DNA from: Petrolisthes cinctipes
Taxonomy: Eukaryota; Arthropoda; Malacostraca; Decapoda; Porcellanidae
DNA length: 64,000 nucleotides
Assembly (NCBI GenBank): GCA_033782935.1
Contig: JAWQEG010000259.1
Location: forward strand, 3,822,001 to 3,886,000
Direction: 5' to 3'
Shown: in pieces, positions 1 to 11,099 of the stretch
How the letters are laid out: the number at the start of each line of letters is the position of its first letter
How positions within the stretch are numbered: the stretch's first letter is position 1
Program-made: the position numbers and the translations under genes
Notes under the pieces: generated by a model
What the model was told of the DNA's origin: nothing
Databases searched by the model: none
The model's input: only the letters and a program-made list of their open reading frames with translations

Positions 1-17
1 GAAGCGATCTGTACATG

Positions 18-105
18 CCTACTCCGTGTTAGAGTATTTTCAAAATTCAGGCCCAAAACATGCTGAAAATCGATATTTTTGGTGCCCAAAGTCAATATGT
101 GCATG
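18..105 (+). repeat. First 88 bp half-unit of a B monomer
   Basis: Positions 18-105 and 106-193 can be laid over each other without gaps, 88 bp each. They match at 58 of 88 positions by hand count (66%). The strongest match is the block TTCAGGC-CAAAACA, then GAAAA/TCGATATT, CCC, CAAT and the terminal TGT-CATG. The half-unit also keeps the same A/T-tract spacing. The 176 bp monomer is therefore an ancient internal dimer. Confidence 0.85.
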
Positions 106-193
106 TATCTTCTGTACCCGTTTATATCTCAAATTCAGGCTCAAAACACCCGAAAATTCAATATTTTGGGGTCCCAGAAGCAATCTGTACATG
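106..193 (+). repeat. Second 88 bp half-unit of a B monomer
   Basis: This is the partner of the half-unit at 18-105. It carries the ACCCGTTTATATCTC segment in place of the GTGTTAGAGTATTTTC segment of the first half. Both halves end in TGT(A/G)CATG. The 29 bp deletion that made the C monomer removes the end of the first half and the start of the second, so C monomers keep only the right-hand part of this half. Confidence 0.85.
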
Positions 194-509
194 CCTACAC
201 AGTGCTAGAATATTTTCAAAATATAGGCTAAAATCATGCTAAAAATCGATATTTTAGATGCCCAAAGTCAATATGTGCATGTATCTTCTGTACCCGTTTA
301 TATCTCAAATTCAGGCTCAAAACACCCGAAAATTCAATATTTTGGGGTCCCAGAAGCAATCTGTACATGCCTACACAGTGCTAGAATATTTTCAAAATAT
401 AGGCTAAAAACATGCTAAAAATCGACATTTTAGGTGCCAAAAAATTGATATCTCAAATTCAGTCCCAAAACACCCGAAAATTCGATATTTAGAGGTCCCA
501 GAAGGTATC

Positions 510-686
510 TGTACATGCCTACTCTGTGTTAGAGTATTTTCAAAATACATGCTCAAAACATACTGAAAATCGATCTTTTAGGTGCACAAAAGTCGATATG
601 TGCATGCATCTTCAGTACCCGTTTATATCTCAAATTCAGGCTCAAAACACCCGAAAATTCAATATTTTGGGGTCCCAGAAGCAATC
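510..686 (+). repeat. Exemplar A monomer, 177 bp (flavour A2)
   Basis: Type A is recognised by CATACTGAAAATCGATC and by TGCATGCATCTTC. The 8 bp palindrome TGCATGCA is characteristic of this type. Flavour A2 has ATGCTCAAAACATACTG, GGTGCACAAAAG and TTCAGTACCCG, and ends in AGAAGCAATC. Flavour A1 (for example 1011-1187) has AGGCCAAAAACATACTG, GGTGCCGAAAAG or GGTGCCCAAAAG, TTCTGTACCCG and CTGGCCCTAAAC, and ends in AGAAGCGATC. The length is a multiple of three, so open frames can run through it. The 15 bp dyad at 534-548 is listed separately. Confidence 0.93.
534..548 (+). repeat. Short dyad GTATTTTCAAAATAC inside the monomer
   Basis: This is a perfect inverted repeat with 7 bp arms around a single central C. 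The same position in C monomers reads ATATTTTCAAAATAT, also perfect. B1 monomers break it (GTATTTTCAAAATTC). It recurs in most monomers of both arms. Such dyads can favour cruciform extrusion; that behaviour is inferred, not shown. Confidence 0.8.
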
Positions 687-862
687 TGTACATGCCTACT
701 CAGTGTTAGAGTATTTTCAAAATACAGGCCCAAAACATGCTGAAAATCGATATTATAGATGCCCAAAGTCAATATGTGCATGTATTTTCTGTACCCGTTT
801 ATATCTCAAATTCAGGCTCAAAACACCCGAAAATTCAATATTTTGGGGTCCCAGAAGCAATC
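687..862 (+). repeat. Exemplar B monomer, 176 bp (flavour B2)
   Basis: Type B is recognised by CATGCTGAAAATCGATAT and CAAAGTCAATATGTGCATG. It is 1 bp shorter than type A because of an A-run difference before GTC. Flavour B2 has AAATACAGGCCC and TTTTAGATGCCC (TTATAGATGCCC in this copy). Flavour B1 (for example 10-185 and 1188-1363) has AAATTCAGGCCC and TTTTTGGTGCCC. B normally follows A and precedes C. Exceptions include the A-to-C joins at 24249 and, in the right arm, the two-monomer blocks of the 3.15 kb unit. Confidence 0.93.
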
Positions 863-1010
863 TGTACATGCCTACACAGTGCTAGAATATTTTCAAAATA
901 TAGGCTAAAAACATGCTAAAAATCGACATTTTAGGTGTCAAAAAATCGATATCTCAAATTCAGTCCCAAAACACCCGAAAATTCGATATTTAGAGGTCCC
1001 AGAAGGTATC
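863..1010 (+). repeat. Exemplar C monomer, 148 bp (flavour C2, deletion form)
   Basis: Type C has CATGCTAAAAATCGA and GATATCTCAAATTCAGTCCC. Compared with type A it lacks exactly 29 bp, from GTGCATGC through CGTTTATAT. The two ATAT copies flanking that stretch in the long monomer collapse to one, and the join creates the GATATC found in C monomers. Flavour C2 has TCGACATTTTAGG and TTTAGAGGTCCCAGAAGGTATC. Flavour C1 (for example 3171-3318) has TCGATCTTTTAGG and TTTAGGGGTTCCAGAAGCGATC or the CCC version. This monomer lacks the ACCCGTTTATAT segment of A and B. Confidence 0.94.
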
Positions 1011-3987
1011 TGTACATGCCTACACCGTGTTAGAGTATTTTTAAAATACAGGCCAAAAACATACTGAAAATCGATCTTTTAGGTGCCGAAAAGTCGATAT
1101 GTGCATGCATCTTCTGTACCCGTTTATATCTCAAATTCTGGCCCTAAACACCCGAAAATTCGATATTTTGGGGTCCCAGAAGCGATCTGTACATGCCTAC
1201 TCCGTGTTAGAGTATTTTCAAAATTCAGGCCCAAAACATGCTGAAAATCGATATTTTTGGTGCCCAAAGTCAATATGTGCATGTATCTTCTGTACCCGTT
1301 TATATCTCAAATTCAGGCTCAAAACACCCGAAAATTCAATATTTTAGGGTCCCAGAAGCAATCTGTACAGTGCTAGAATATTTTCAAAATATAGGCTAAA
1401 AACATGCTAAAAATCGATCTTTTAGGTGCCAAAAAGTCGATATCTCAAATTCAGTCCCAAAACACCCGAAAATTCGATATTTAGGGGTCCCAGAAGCGAT
1501 CTGTACATGCCTACTCCGTGTTAGAGTATTTTCAAAATACATGCTCAAAACATACTGAAAATCGATCTTTTAGGTGCACAAAAGTCGATATGTGCATGCA
1601 TCTTCAGTACCCGTTTATATCTCAAATTCAGGCTCAAAACACCCGAAAATTCAATATTTTGGGGTCCCAGAAGCAATCTGTACATGCCTACTCAGTGTTA
1701 GAGTATTTTCAAAATACAGGCCCAAAACATGCTGAAAATCGATATTTTAGATGCCCAAAGTCAATATGTGCATGTATTTTCTGTACCCGTTTATATCTCA
1801 AATTCAGGCTCAAAACACCCGAAAATTCAATATTTTGGGGTCCCAGAAGCAATCTGTACATGCCTACACAGTGCTAGAATATTTTCAAAATATAGGCTAA
1901 AAACATGCTAAAAATCGACATTTTAGGTGCCAAAAAATCGATATCTCAAATTCAGTCCCATAACACCCGAAAATTCGATATTTAGAGGTCCCAGAAGGTA
2001 TCTGTACATGCCTACTCCGTGTTAGAGTATTTTCAAAATACAGGCCAAAAACATACTGAAAATCGATCTTTTAGGTGCACAAAGGTCGATATGTGCATGC
2101 ATCTTCTGTACCCGTTTATATCTCAAATTCTGGCCCTAAACACCCGAAAATTCGATATTTTGGGGTCCCAGAAGCGATCTGTACATGCCTACTCCGTGTT
2201 AGAGTATTTTCAAAATTCAGGCCCAAAACATGCTGAAAATCGATATTTTTGGTGCCCAAAGTCAATATGTGCATGTATCTTCTGTACCCGTTTATATCTC
2301 AAATTCAGGCTCAAAACACCCGAAAATTCAATATTTTGGGGTCCCAGAAGCAATCTGTACAGTGCTAGAATATTTTCAAAATATAGGCTAAAAACATGCT
2401 AAAAATCGATCTTTTAGGTGCCAAAAAGTCGATATCTCAAATTCAGTCCCAAAACACCGGAAAATTCAATATTTTGGGGTCCCAGAAGCAATCTGTACAT
2501 GCCTACTCAGTGTTAGAATATTTTCAAAATACATTCCCAAAACATGCTGAAAATCGATATTTTAGATGCCCAAAGTCAATATGTGCATGTATCTTCTGTA
2601 CCCGTTTATATCTCAAATTCAGGCTCAAAACACCCGAAAATTCAATATTTTGGGGTCCCAGAAGCAATCTGTACATGCCTACACAGTGCTAGAATATTTT
2701 CAAAATATAGGCTAAAAACATGCTAAAAATCGACATTTTAGGTGCCAAAAAATTGATATCTCAAATTCAGTCCCAAAACACCCGAAAATTCGATATTTAG
2801 AGGTCCCAGAAGGTATCTGTACATGCCTACTCTGTGTTAGAGTATTTTCAAATTACAGGATAAAAACATACTGAAAATCGATCTTTTAGGTGCCCAAAAG
2901 TCGATATGTGCATGCATCTTCTGTACCCGTTTATATCTCAAATTCTGGCTCTAAACACCCGAAAATTCGATAATTTGGGGTCCCAGAAGCGATCTGTACA
3001 TGCCTACTCCGTGTTAGAGTATTTTCAAATATCAGGCCCAAAACATGCTGAAAATCGATATTTTTGGTGCCCAAAGTCAATATGTGCATGTATCTTCTGT
3101 ACCCGTTTATATCTCAAATTCAGGCTCAAAACACCCGAAAATTCAATATTTTGGGGTCCCAGAAGCAATCTGTACATGCCTACTCAGTGCTAGAATATTT
3201 TCAAAATATAGGCTAAAAATATGCTAAAAATCGATCTTTTAGGTGCCAAAAAGTCGATATCTCAAATTCACTCCCAAAACACCCGAAAATTCGATATTTA
3301 GGGGTTCCAGAAGCGATCTGTACATGCCTACTCCGTGTTAGAGTAATTTCAAAATACATGCTCAAAACATACTGAAAATCGATCTTTTAGGTGCACAAAA
3401 GTCGATATGTGCATGCATCTTCAGTACCCGTTTATATCTCAAATTCAGGCTCAAAACACAAGAAAATTCAATATTTTGGGGTCCTAGAAGCAATCTGTAC
3501 ATGCCTACTCAGTGTTAGAGTATTTTCAAAATACAGGCCCAAAACATGCTGAAAATTGATATTTTAGATGCCCAAAGTCAATATGTGCATGTATCTTCTG
3601 TACCCGTTTATATCTCAAATTCAGGCTCAAAACACCCGAAAATTCAATATTTTGGGGTCCCAGAAGCAATCTGTACATGCCTACACAGTGCTAGAATATT
3701 TTCAAAATATAGGCTAAAAACATGCTAAAAATCGACATTTTAGGTGTCAAAAAATCGATATCTCAAATTCAGTCCCAAAACACCCGAAAATTCGATATTT
3801 AGAGGTTCCAGAAGGTATCTGTACATGCCTACTCCGTGATAGAGTATTTTCAAAATACAGGCCAAAAACATACTGAAAATCGATCTTTTAGGTGCCCAAA
3901 AGTCGATATGTGCATGCATCTTCTGTACCCGTTTATATCTCAAATTCTGGCCCTAAACACCCGAAAATTCGATATTTTGGGGTCCCA

Positions 3988-6444
3988 GAAGCGATCTGTA
4001 CATGCCTACTCCGTGTTAGAGTATTTTCAAAATTCAGGCCCAAAACATGCTGAAAATCGATATTTTTGGTGCCCAAAGTCAATATGTGCATGTATCTTCT
4101 GTACCCGTTTATATCTCAAATTCAGGCTCAAAACACCCGAAAATTCAATATTTTGGGGTCCCAGAAGCAATCTGTACATGCCTACACAGTGCTAGAATAT
4201 TTTCAAAATATAGGCTAAAATCATGCTAAAAATCGATATTTTAGATGCCCAAAGTCAATATGTGCATGTATCTTCTGTACCCGTTTATATCTCAAATTCA
4301 GGCTCAAAACACCCGAAAATTCAATATTTTGGGGTCCCAGAAGCAATCTGTACATGCCTACACAGTGCTAGAATATTTTCAAAATATAGGCTAAAAACAT
4401 GCTAAAAATCGACATTTTAGGTGCCAAAAAATTGATATCTCAAATTCAGTCCCAAAACACCCGAAAATTCGATATTTAGAGGTCCCAGAAGGTATCTGTA
4501 CATGCCTACTCTGTGTTAGAGTATTTTCAAAATACATGCTCAAAACATACTGAAAATCGATCTTTTAGGTGCACAAAAGTCGATATGTGCATGCATCTTC
4601 AGTACCCGTTTATATCTCAAATTCAGGCTCAAAACACCCGAAAATTCAATATTTTGGGGTCCCAGAAGCAATCTGTACATGCCTACTCAGTGTTAGAGTA
4701 TTTTCAAAATACAGGCCCAAAACATGCTGAAAATCGATATTATAGATGCCCAAAGTCAATATGTGCATGTATTTTCTGTACCCGTTTATATCTCAAATTC
4801 AGGCTCAAAACACCCGAAAATTCAATATTTTGGGGTCCCAGAAGCAATCTGTACATGCCTACACAGTGCTAGAATATTTTCAAAATATAGGCTAAAAACA
4901 TGCTAAAAATCGACATTTTAGGTGTCAAAAAATCGATATCTCAAATTCAGTCCCAAAACACCCGAAAATTCGATATTTAGAGGTCCCAGAAGGTATCTGT
5001 ACATGCCTACACCGTGTTAGAGTATTTTTAAAATACAGGCCAAAAACATACTGAAAATCGATCTTTTAGGTGCCGAAAAGTCGATATGTGCATGCATCTT
5101 CTGTACCCGTTTATATCTCAAATTCTGGCCCTAAACACCCGAAAATTCGATATTTTGGGGTCCCAGAAGCGATCTGTACATGCCTACTCCGTGTTAGAGT
5201 ATTTTCAAAATTCAGGCCCAAAACATGCTGAAAATCGATATTTTTGGTGCCCAAAGTCAATATGTGCATGTATCTTCTGTACCCGTTTATATCTCAAATT
5301 CAGGCTCAAAACACCCGAAAATTCAATATTTTAGGGTCCCAGAAGCAATCTGTACAGTGCTAGAATATTTTCAAAATATAGGCTAAAAACATGCTAAAAA
5401 TCGATCTTTTAGGTGCCAAAAAGTCGATATCTCAAATTCAGTCCCAAAACACCCGAAAATTCGATATTTAGGGGTCCCAGAAGCGATCTGTACATGCCTA
5501 CTCCGTGTTAGAGTATTTTCAAAATACATGCTCAAAACATACTGAAAATCGATCTTTTAGGTGCACAAAAGTCGATATGTGCATGCATCTTCAGTACCCG
5601 TTTATATCTCAAATTCAGGCTCAAAACACCCGAAAATTCAATATTTTGGGGTCCCAGAAGCAATCTGTACATGCCTACTCAGTGTTAGAGTATTTTCAAA
5701 ATACAGGCCCAAAACATGCTGAAAATCGATATTTTAGATGCCCAAAGTCAATATGTGCATGTATTTTCTGTACCCGTTTATATCTCAAATTCAGGCTCAA
5801 AACACCCGAAAATTCAATATTTTGGGGTCCCAGAAGCAATCTGTACATGCCTACACAGTGCTAGAATATTTTCAAAATATAGGCTAAAAACATGCTAAAA
5901 ATCGACATTTTAGGTGCCAAAAAATCGATATCTCAAATTCAGTCCCATAACACCCGAAAATTCGATATTTAGAGGTCCCAGAAGGTATCTGTACATGCCT
6001 ACTCCGTGTTAGAGTATTTTCAAAATACAGGCCAAAAACATACTGAAAATCGATCTTTTAGGTGCACAAAGGTCGATATGTGCATGCATCTTCTGTACCC
6101 GTTTATATCTCAAATTCTGGCCCTAAACACCCGAAAATTCGATATTTTGGGGTCCCAGAAGCGATCTGTACATGCCTACTCCGTGTTAGAGTATTTTCAA
6201 AATTCAGGCCCAAAACATGCTGAAAATCGATATTTTTGGTGCCCAAAGTCAATATGTGCATGTATCTTCTGTACCCGTTTATATCTCAAATTCAGGCTCA
6301 AAACACCCGAAAATTCAATATTTTGGGGTCCCAGAAGCAATCTGTACAGTGCTAGAATATTTTCAATATATAGGCTAAAAACATGCTAAAAATCGATCTT
6401 TTAGGTGCCAAAAAGTCGATATCTCAATTTCAGTCCCAAAACAC
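3988..6444 (+). repeat. Large duplication, copy 2 (3,987 bp shift)
   Basis: This copy matches 1-2457 closely. The differences I noticed are TTTTCAATATATAGG near 6365 (copy 1 has AAAATATAGG) and CTCAATTTCAG near 6425 (copy 1 has CTCAAATTCAG). The near identity over about 2.45 kb indicates recent unequal exchange or amplification of a 24-monomer block. Confidence 0.9.
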
Positions 6445-8151
6445 CCGAAAATTCGATATTTAGGGGTCCCAGAAGCGATCTGTACATGCCTACTCCGTGT
6501 TAGAGTATTTTCAAAATACATGCTCAAAACATACTGAAAATCGATCATTTAGGTGCACAAAAGTCGATATGTGCATGCATCTTCAGTACCCGTTTATATC
6601 TCAAATTCAGGCTCAAAACACCCGAAAATTCAATATTTTGGGGTCTCAGAAGCAATCTGTACATGCCTACTCAGTGTTAGAGTATTTTCAAAATACAGGC
6701 CCAAAACATGCTGAAAATCGATATTTTAGATGCCCAAAGTCAATATGTGCATGTATCTTCTGTTCCCGTTTATATCTCAAATTCAGGCTCAAAACACCCG
6801 AAAATTCAATATTTTGGGGTCCCAGAAGCAATCTGTACATGCCTACACAGTGCTAGAAATTTTTCAAAATATAGGCTAAAAACATGCTAAAAATCGATCT
6901 TTTAGGTGCCAAAAAATCGATATCTCAAATTCAGTCCCATAACACCCGAAAATTCGATATTTAGAGGTCCCAGAAGGTATCTGTACATGCCTACTCCGTG
7001 TTAGAGTATTTTCAAAATACAGGCCAAAAACATACTGAAAATCGATCTTTTAGGTGCACAAAGGTCGATATGTGCATGCATCTTCTGTACCCGTTTATAT
7101 CTCAAATTCTGGCCCTAAACACCCGAAAATTCGATATTTTGGGGTCCCAGAAGCGATCTGTACATGCCTACTCCGTGTTAGAGTATTTTCAAAATTCAGG
7201 CCCAAAACATGCTGAAAATCGATATTTTTGGTGCCCAAAGTCAATATGTGCATGTATCTTCTGTACCCGTTTATATCTCAAATTCAGGCTCAAAACACCC
7301 GAAAATTCAATATTTTGGGGTCCCAGAAGCAATCTGTACAGTGCTAGAATATTTTCAAAATATAGGCTAAAAACATGCTAAAAATCGATCTTTTAGGTGC
7401 CAAAAAGTCGATATCTCAAATTCAGTCCCAAAACACCCGAAAATCCGATATTTAGGGGTCCCAGAAGCGATCTGTACATGCCTACTCCGTTTTAGAGTAT
7501 TTTCAAAATACATGCTCAAAACATACTGAAAATCGATCTTTTAGGTGCACAAAAGTCGATATGTGTATGCATCTTCAGTACCCGTTTATATCTCAAATTC
7601 AGGCTCAAAACACACGAAAATTCAATATTTTGGGGTCCCAGAAGCTATCTGTACATGCCTACACAGTGCTAGAATATTTTCAAAATATAGGCTAAAAACA
7701 TGCTAAAAATCGACATTTTAGGTGCCAAAAAATCGATATCTCAAATTCAGTCCCAAAACACCCGAAAATTCGATATTTAGAGGTCCCAGAAGGTATCTGT
7801 ACATGCTTACTCCGTGTTAGAGTATTTTCAAAATACAGGCCAAAAACATACTGAAAATCGATCTTTTAGGTGCCCAAAAGTCGATATGTGCATGCATCTT
7901 CTGTACCCGTTTATATCTCAAATTCTGGCCCTAAACATCCGAAAATTCGATATTTTGGGGTCCCAGAAGCGATCTGTACATGCCTACTCCGTGTTAGAGT
8001 ATTTTCAAAATACATGCTTAAAACATACTGAAAATCGATCATTTAGGTGCACAAAAGTCGATATGTGCATGCATCTTCAGTACCCGTTTATATCTCAAAT
8101 TCAGGCTCAAAACACCCGAAAATTCAATATTTTGGGGTCTCAGAAGCAATC

Positions 8152-8368
8152 TGTACATGCCTACTCAGTGTTAGAGTATTTTCAAAATACAGGCCCAAAA
8201 CATGCTGAAAATCGATATTTTAGATGCCCAAAGTCAGTGCTAGAAATTTTTCAAAATATAGGCTAAAAACATGCTAAAAATCGATCTTTTAGGTGCCAAA
8301 AAATCGATATATCAAATTCAGTCCCATAACACCCGAAAATTCGATATTTAGAGGTCCCAGAAGGTATC
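8152..8368 (+). repeat. Shortened B/C fusion monomer (217 bp)
   Basis: Between anchors 8152 and 8369 a B monomer runs into a C monomer at CCCAAAGTCAGTGCTAG (about 8227-8243). A normal B plus C would be 324 bp, so 107 bp are missing. The downstream part carries AGAAATTTTTC and CCCATAACACC, like the C copies near 6855 and 13353. Confidence 0.85.
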
Positions 8369-8878
8369 TGTACATGCCTACTCCGTGTTAGAGTATTTTC
8401 AAAATACAGGCCAAAAACATACTGAAAATCGATCTTTTAGGTGCACAAAAGTCGATATGTGCATGCATCTTCTGTACCCGTTTATATCTCAAATTCTGGC
8501 CCTAAACACCCGAAAATTCGATATTTTGGGGTCCCAGAAGCGATCTGTACATGCCTACTCCGTGTTAGAGTATTTTCAAAATTCAGGCCCAAAACATGCT
8601 GAAAATCGATATTTTTGGTGCCCAAAGTCAATATGTGCATGTATCTTCTGTACCCGTTTATATCTCAAATTCAGGCTCAAAACACCCGAAAATTCAATAT
8701 TTTGGGGTCCCAGAAGCAATCTGTACATGCCTACTCAGTGCTAGAATATTTTCAAAATATAGGCTAAAAACATGCTAAAAATCGACATTTTAGGTGCCAA
8801 AAAATCGATATCTCAAATTCAGTCCCAAAACACCCGAAAATTCGATATTTAGAGGTCCCAGAAGGTATCTGTACATGG

Positions 8879-10720
8879 CTACTCCGTGTTAGAGTATTTT
8901 CAAAATACAGGCCAAAAACATACTGAAAATCGATCTTTTAGGTGCACAAAAGTCGATATGTGCATGCATCTTCAGTACCCGTTTATATCTCAAATTCAGG
9001 CTCAAAACACCCGAAAATTCAATATTTTGGGGTCCCAGAAGCAATCTGTACATGCCTACTCAGTGTTAGAGTATTTTCAAAATACAGGCCCAAAACATGC
9101 TGAAAATCGATATTTTAGATGCCCAAAGTCAATATGTGCATGTATCTTCTGTACCCGTTTATATCTCAAATTCAGGCTCAAAACACCCGAAAATTCAATA
9201 TTTTGGGGTCCCAGAAGCAATCTGTACATGCCTATACAGTGCTAGAATATTTTCAAAATATAGGCTAAAAACATGCTAAAAATCGATCTTTTAGGTGCCA
9301 AAAAGTCGATATCTCAAATTCAGTCCCAAAACACCCGAAAATTCGATATTTTGGGGTTTCAGAAGCTATCTGTACATGCCTACTCAGTGTTAGAGTATTT
9401 TCAAAATACAGGCCCAAAACATGCTGAAAATCGATATTTTTGATGCCCAAAGTCAATATGTGCATGTATCTTCTGTACCCGTTTATATCTCAAATTCAGG
9501 CTCAAAACATCCGAAAATTCATTATTTTGGGGTCCCTGAAGCAATCTGTACATGCCTACTCAGTGCTAGAATATTTTCAAAATATAGGCTAAAAACATGC
9601 TAAAAATCGATATTTTAGGTGCCAAAAAGTCGATATCTCAAATTCAGTCCCAAAATACCCGAAAATTCGATATTTAGGGGTTCCAGAAGCGATCTGTACA
9701 TGCCTACTCCGTGTTAGAGTATTTTCAAAATACAGGCCAAAAACATACTGAAAATCGATCTTTTAGGTGCACAAAGGTCGATATGTGCATGCATCTTCTG
9801 TACCCGTTTATATCTCAAATTCTGGCCCTAAACACCCGAAAATTCGATATATTTGGGGTCCCAGAAGCGATCTGTACATGCCTACTCCGTGTTAGAGTAT
9901 TTTCAAAATTCAGGCCCAAAACATGCTGAAAATCGATATTTTTGGTGCCCAAAGTCAATATGTGCATGTATCTTCTGTACCCGTTTATATCTCAAATTCA
10001 GGCTCAAAACACCCGAAAATTCAATATTTTGGGGTCCCAGAAGCAATCTGTACAGTGCTAGAATATTTTCAAAATATAGGCTAAAAACATGCTAAAAATC
10101 GATCTTTTAGGTGCCAAAAAGTCGATATCTCAAATTCAGTCCCAAAACACCCGAAAATCCGATATTTAGGGGTCCCAGAAGCGATCTGTACATGCCTACT
10201 CCGTTTTAGAGTATTTTCAAAATACATGCTCAAAACATACTGAAAATCGATCTTTTAGGTGCACAAAAGTCGATATGTGCATGCATCTTCAGTACCCGTT
10301 TATATCTCAAATTCAGGCTCAAAACACCCGAAAATTCGATATTTTGGGGTCCCAGAAGCGATCTGTACATGCCTACTCCGTGTTAGAGTATTTTCAAAAT
10401 TCAGGCCCAAAACATGCTGAAAATCGATATTTTTGGTGCCCAAAGTCAATATGTGCATGTATCTTCTGTACCCGTTTATATCTCAAATTCAGGCTCAAAA
10501 CACCCGAAAATTCAATATTTTGGGGTCCCAGAAGCAATCTGTACAGTGCTAGAATATTTTCAAAATATAGGCTAAAAACATGCTAAAAATCGATCTTTTA
10601 GGTGCCAAAAAGTCGATATCTCAAATTCAGTCCCAAAACACCCGAAAATTCGATATTTAGGGGTCCCAGAAGCGATCTGTACATGCCTACTCCGTGTTAG
10701 AGTATTTTCAAAATACATGC
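8879..10720 (+). repeat. Segment repeated at +4,608 bp, copy 1
   Basis: This segment matches 13487-15330. Shared markers are TGCCTATACAGTGC (9231/13839), TTCATTATTTTGGGG with TCCCTGAAG (9518-9540/14126-14148) and AAAATCCGATATTTAGGGG (10152/14760). From about 9851 the offset becomes 4,607, because copy 1 has one extra base in GATATATTTGGGG. Single-base differences occur at 9355, 9611 and 9682. Confidence 0.85.
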
Positions 10721-11099
10721 TCAAAACATACTGAAAATCGATCTTTTAGGTGCACAAAAGTCGATATGTGCATGCATCTTCAGTACCCGTTTATATCTCA
10801 AATTCAGGCTCAAAACACCCGAAAATTCAATATTTTGGGGTCCCAGAAGCAATCTGTACATGCCTACTCAGTGTTAGAGTATTTTCAAAATACAGGCCCA
10901 AAACATGCTGAAAATCGATATTTTAGATGCCCAAAGTCAATATGTGCATGTATTTTCTGTACCCGTTTATATCTCAAATTCAGGCTCAAAACACCCGAAA
11001 ATTCAATATTTTGGGGTCCCAGAAGCAATCTGTACAGTGCTAGAATATTTTCAAAATATAGGCTAAAAACATGCTAAAAATCGATCTTTTAGGTACCAA

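Larger units (their letters stand above)
510..1010 (+). repeat. Exemplar A-B-C trimer, 501 bp higher-order unit
   Basis: Three successive monomers of 177, 176 and 148 bp form the basic higher-order repeat of the window. The sum, 501 bp, is divisible by three. This explains why similar open frames recur at 501 bp steps without any coding function. Trimer copies are seen in both arms. Departures are an extra B at 10-361 (B-B-C) and a 138 bp C in the left arm. Two- and four-monomer blocks also occur in the right arm. Confidence 0.92.
1..2457 (+). repeat. Large duplication, copy 1 (3,987 bp shift)
   Basis: The window start is repeated 3,987 bp downstream, which is 24 monomers. Distinctive details are shared by both copies: the tandem B-B pair (10-361 and 3997-4348), TATTATAG at 752 and 4739, the TTTTAGGGTCCC variant at 1343 and 5330, and GGTGCACAAAGGTCG at 2070 and 6057. 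The copies part at about 2458/6445, where copy 1 switches to a hybrid C monomer. The 5' limit lies outside the window. Confidence 0.9.
510..2493 (+). repeat. Two adjacent 992 bp hexamers (A2-B2-C2-A1-B1-C1)
   Basis: Anchors at 510, 687, 863, 1011, 1188, 1364 and 1502 define one hexamer of 992 bp. Anchors 1502 to 2494 define a second hexamer, again 992 bp. Each is one type-2 trimer followed by one type-1 trimer. The last C (1364-1501 and 2356-2493) is the 138 bp form. The second hexamer ends in a hybrid C that switches to the CAATATTTTGGGG ending normally found in A2 and B monomers. The same alternation is seen again at 5505-6496. Confidence 0.85.

Noticed and set aside
120..140. CENP-B-box-like sequence in the monomer
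   Set aside because: On the complementary strand the A and B monomers have TGAGATATAAACGGG, and the C monomer has TTCGGGTGTTTTGGG. Each fits about 7 of 9 essential CENP-B positions. No copy I read fits all nine, and two different partial fits in an AT-rich repeat are compatible with chance.
60..242. Cysteine-containing 60-residue frames resembling a small secreted peptide family
   Set aside because: The cysteines come from translated CTGTAC, GTGCATG and TGCCC repeat words. Copies in overlapping frames are equally conserved, so conservation is of DNA, not of protein.
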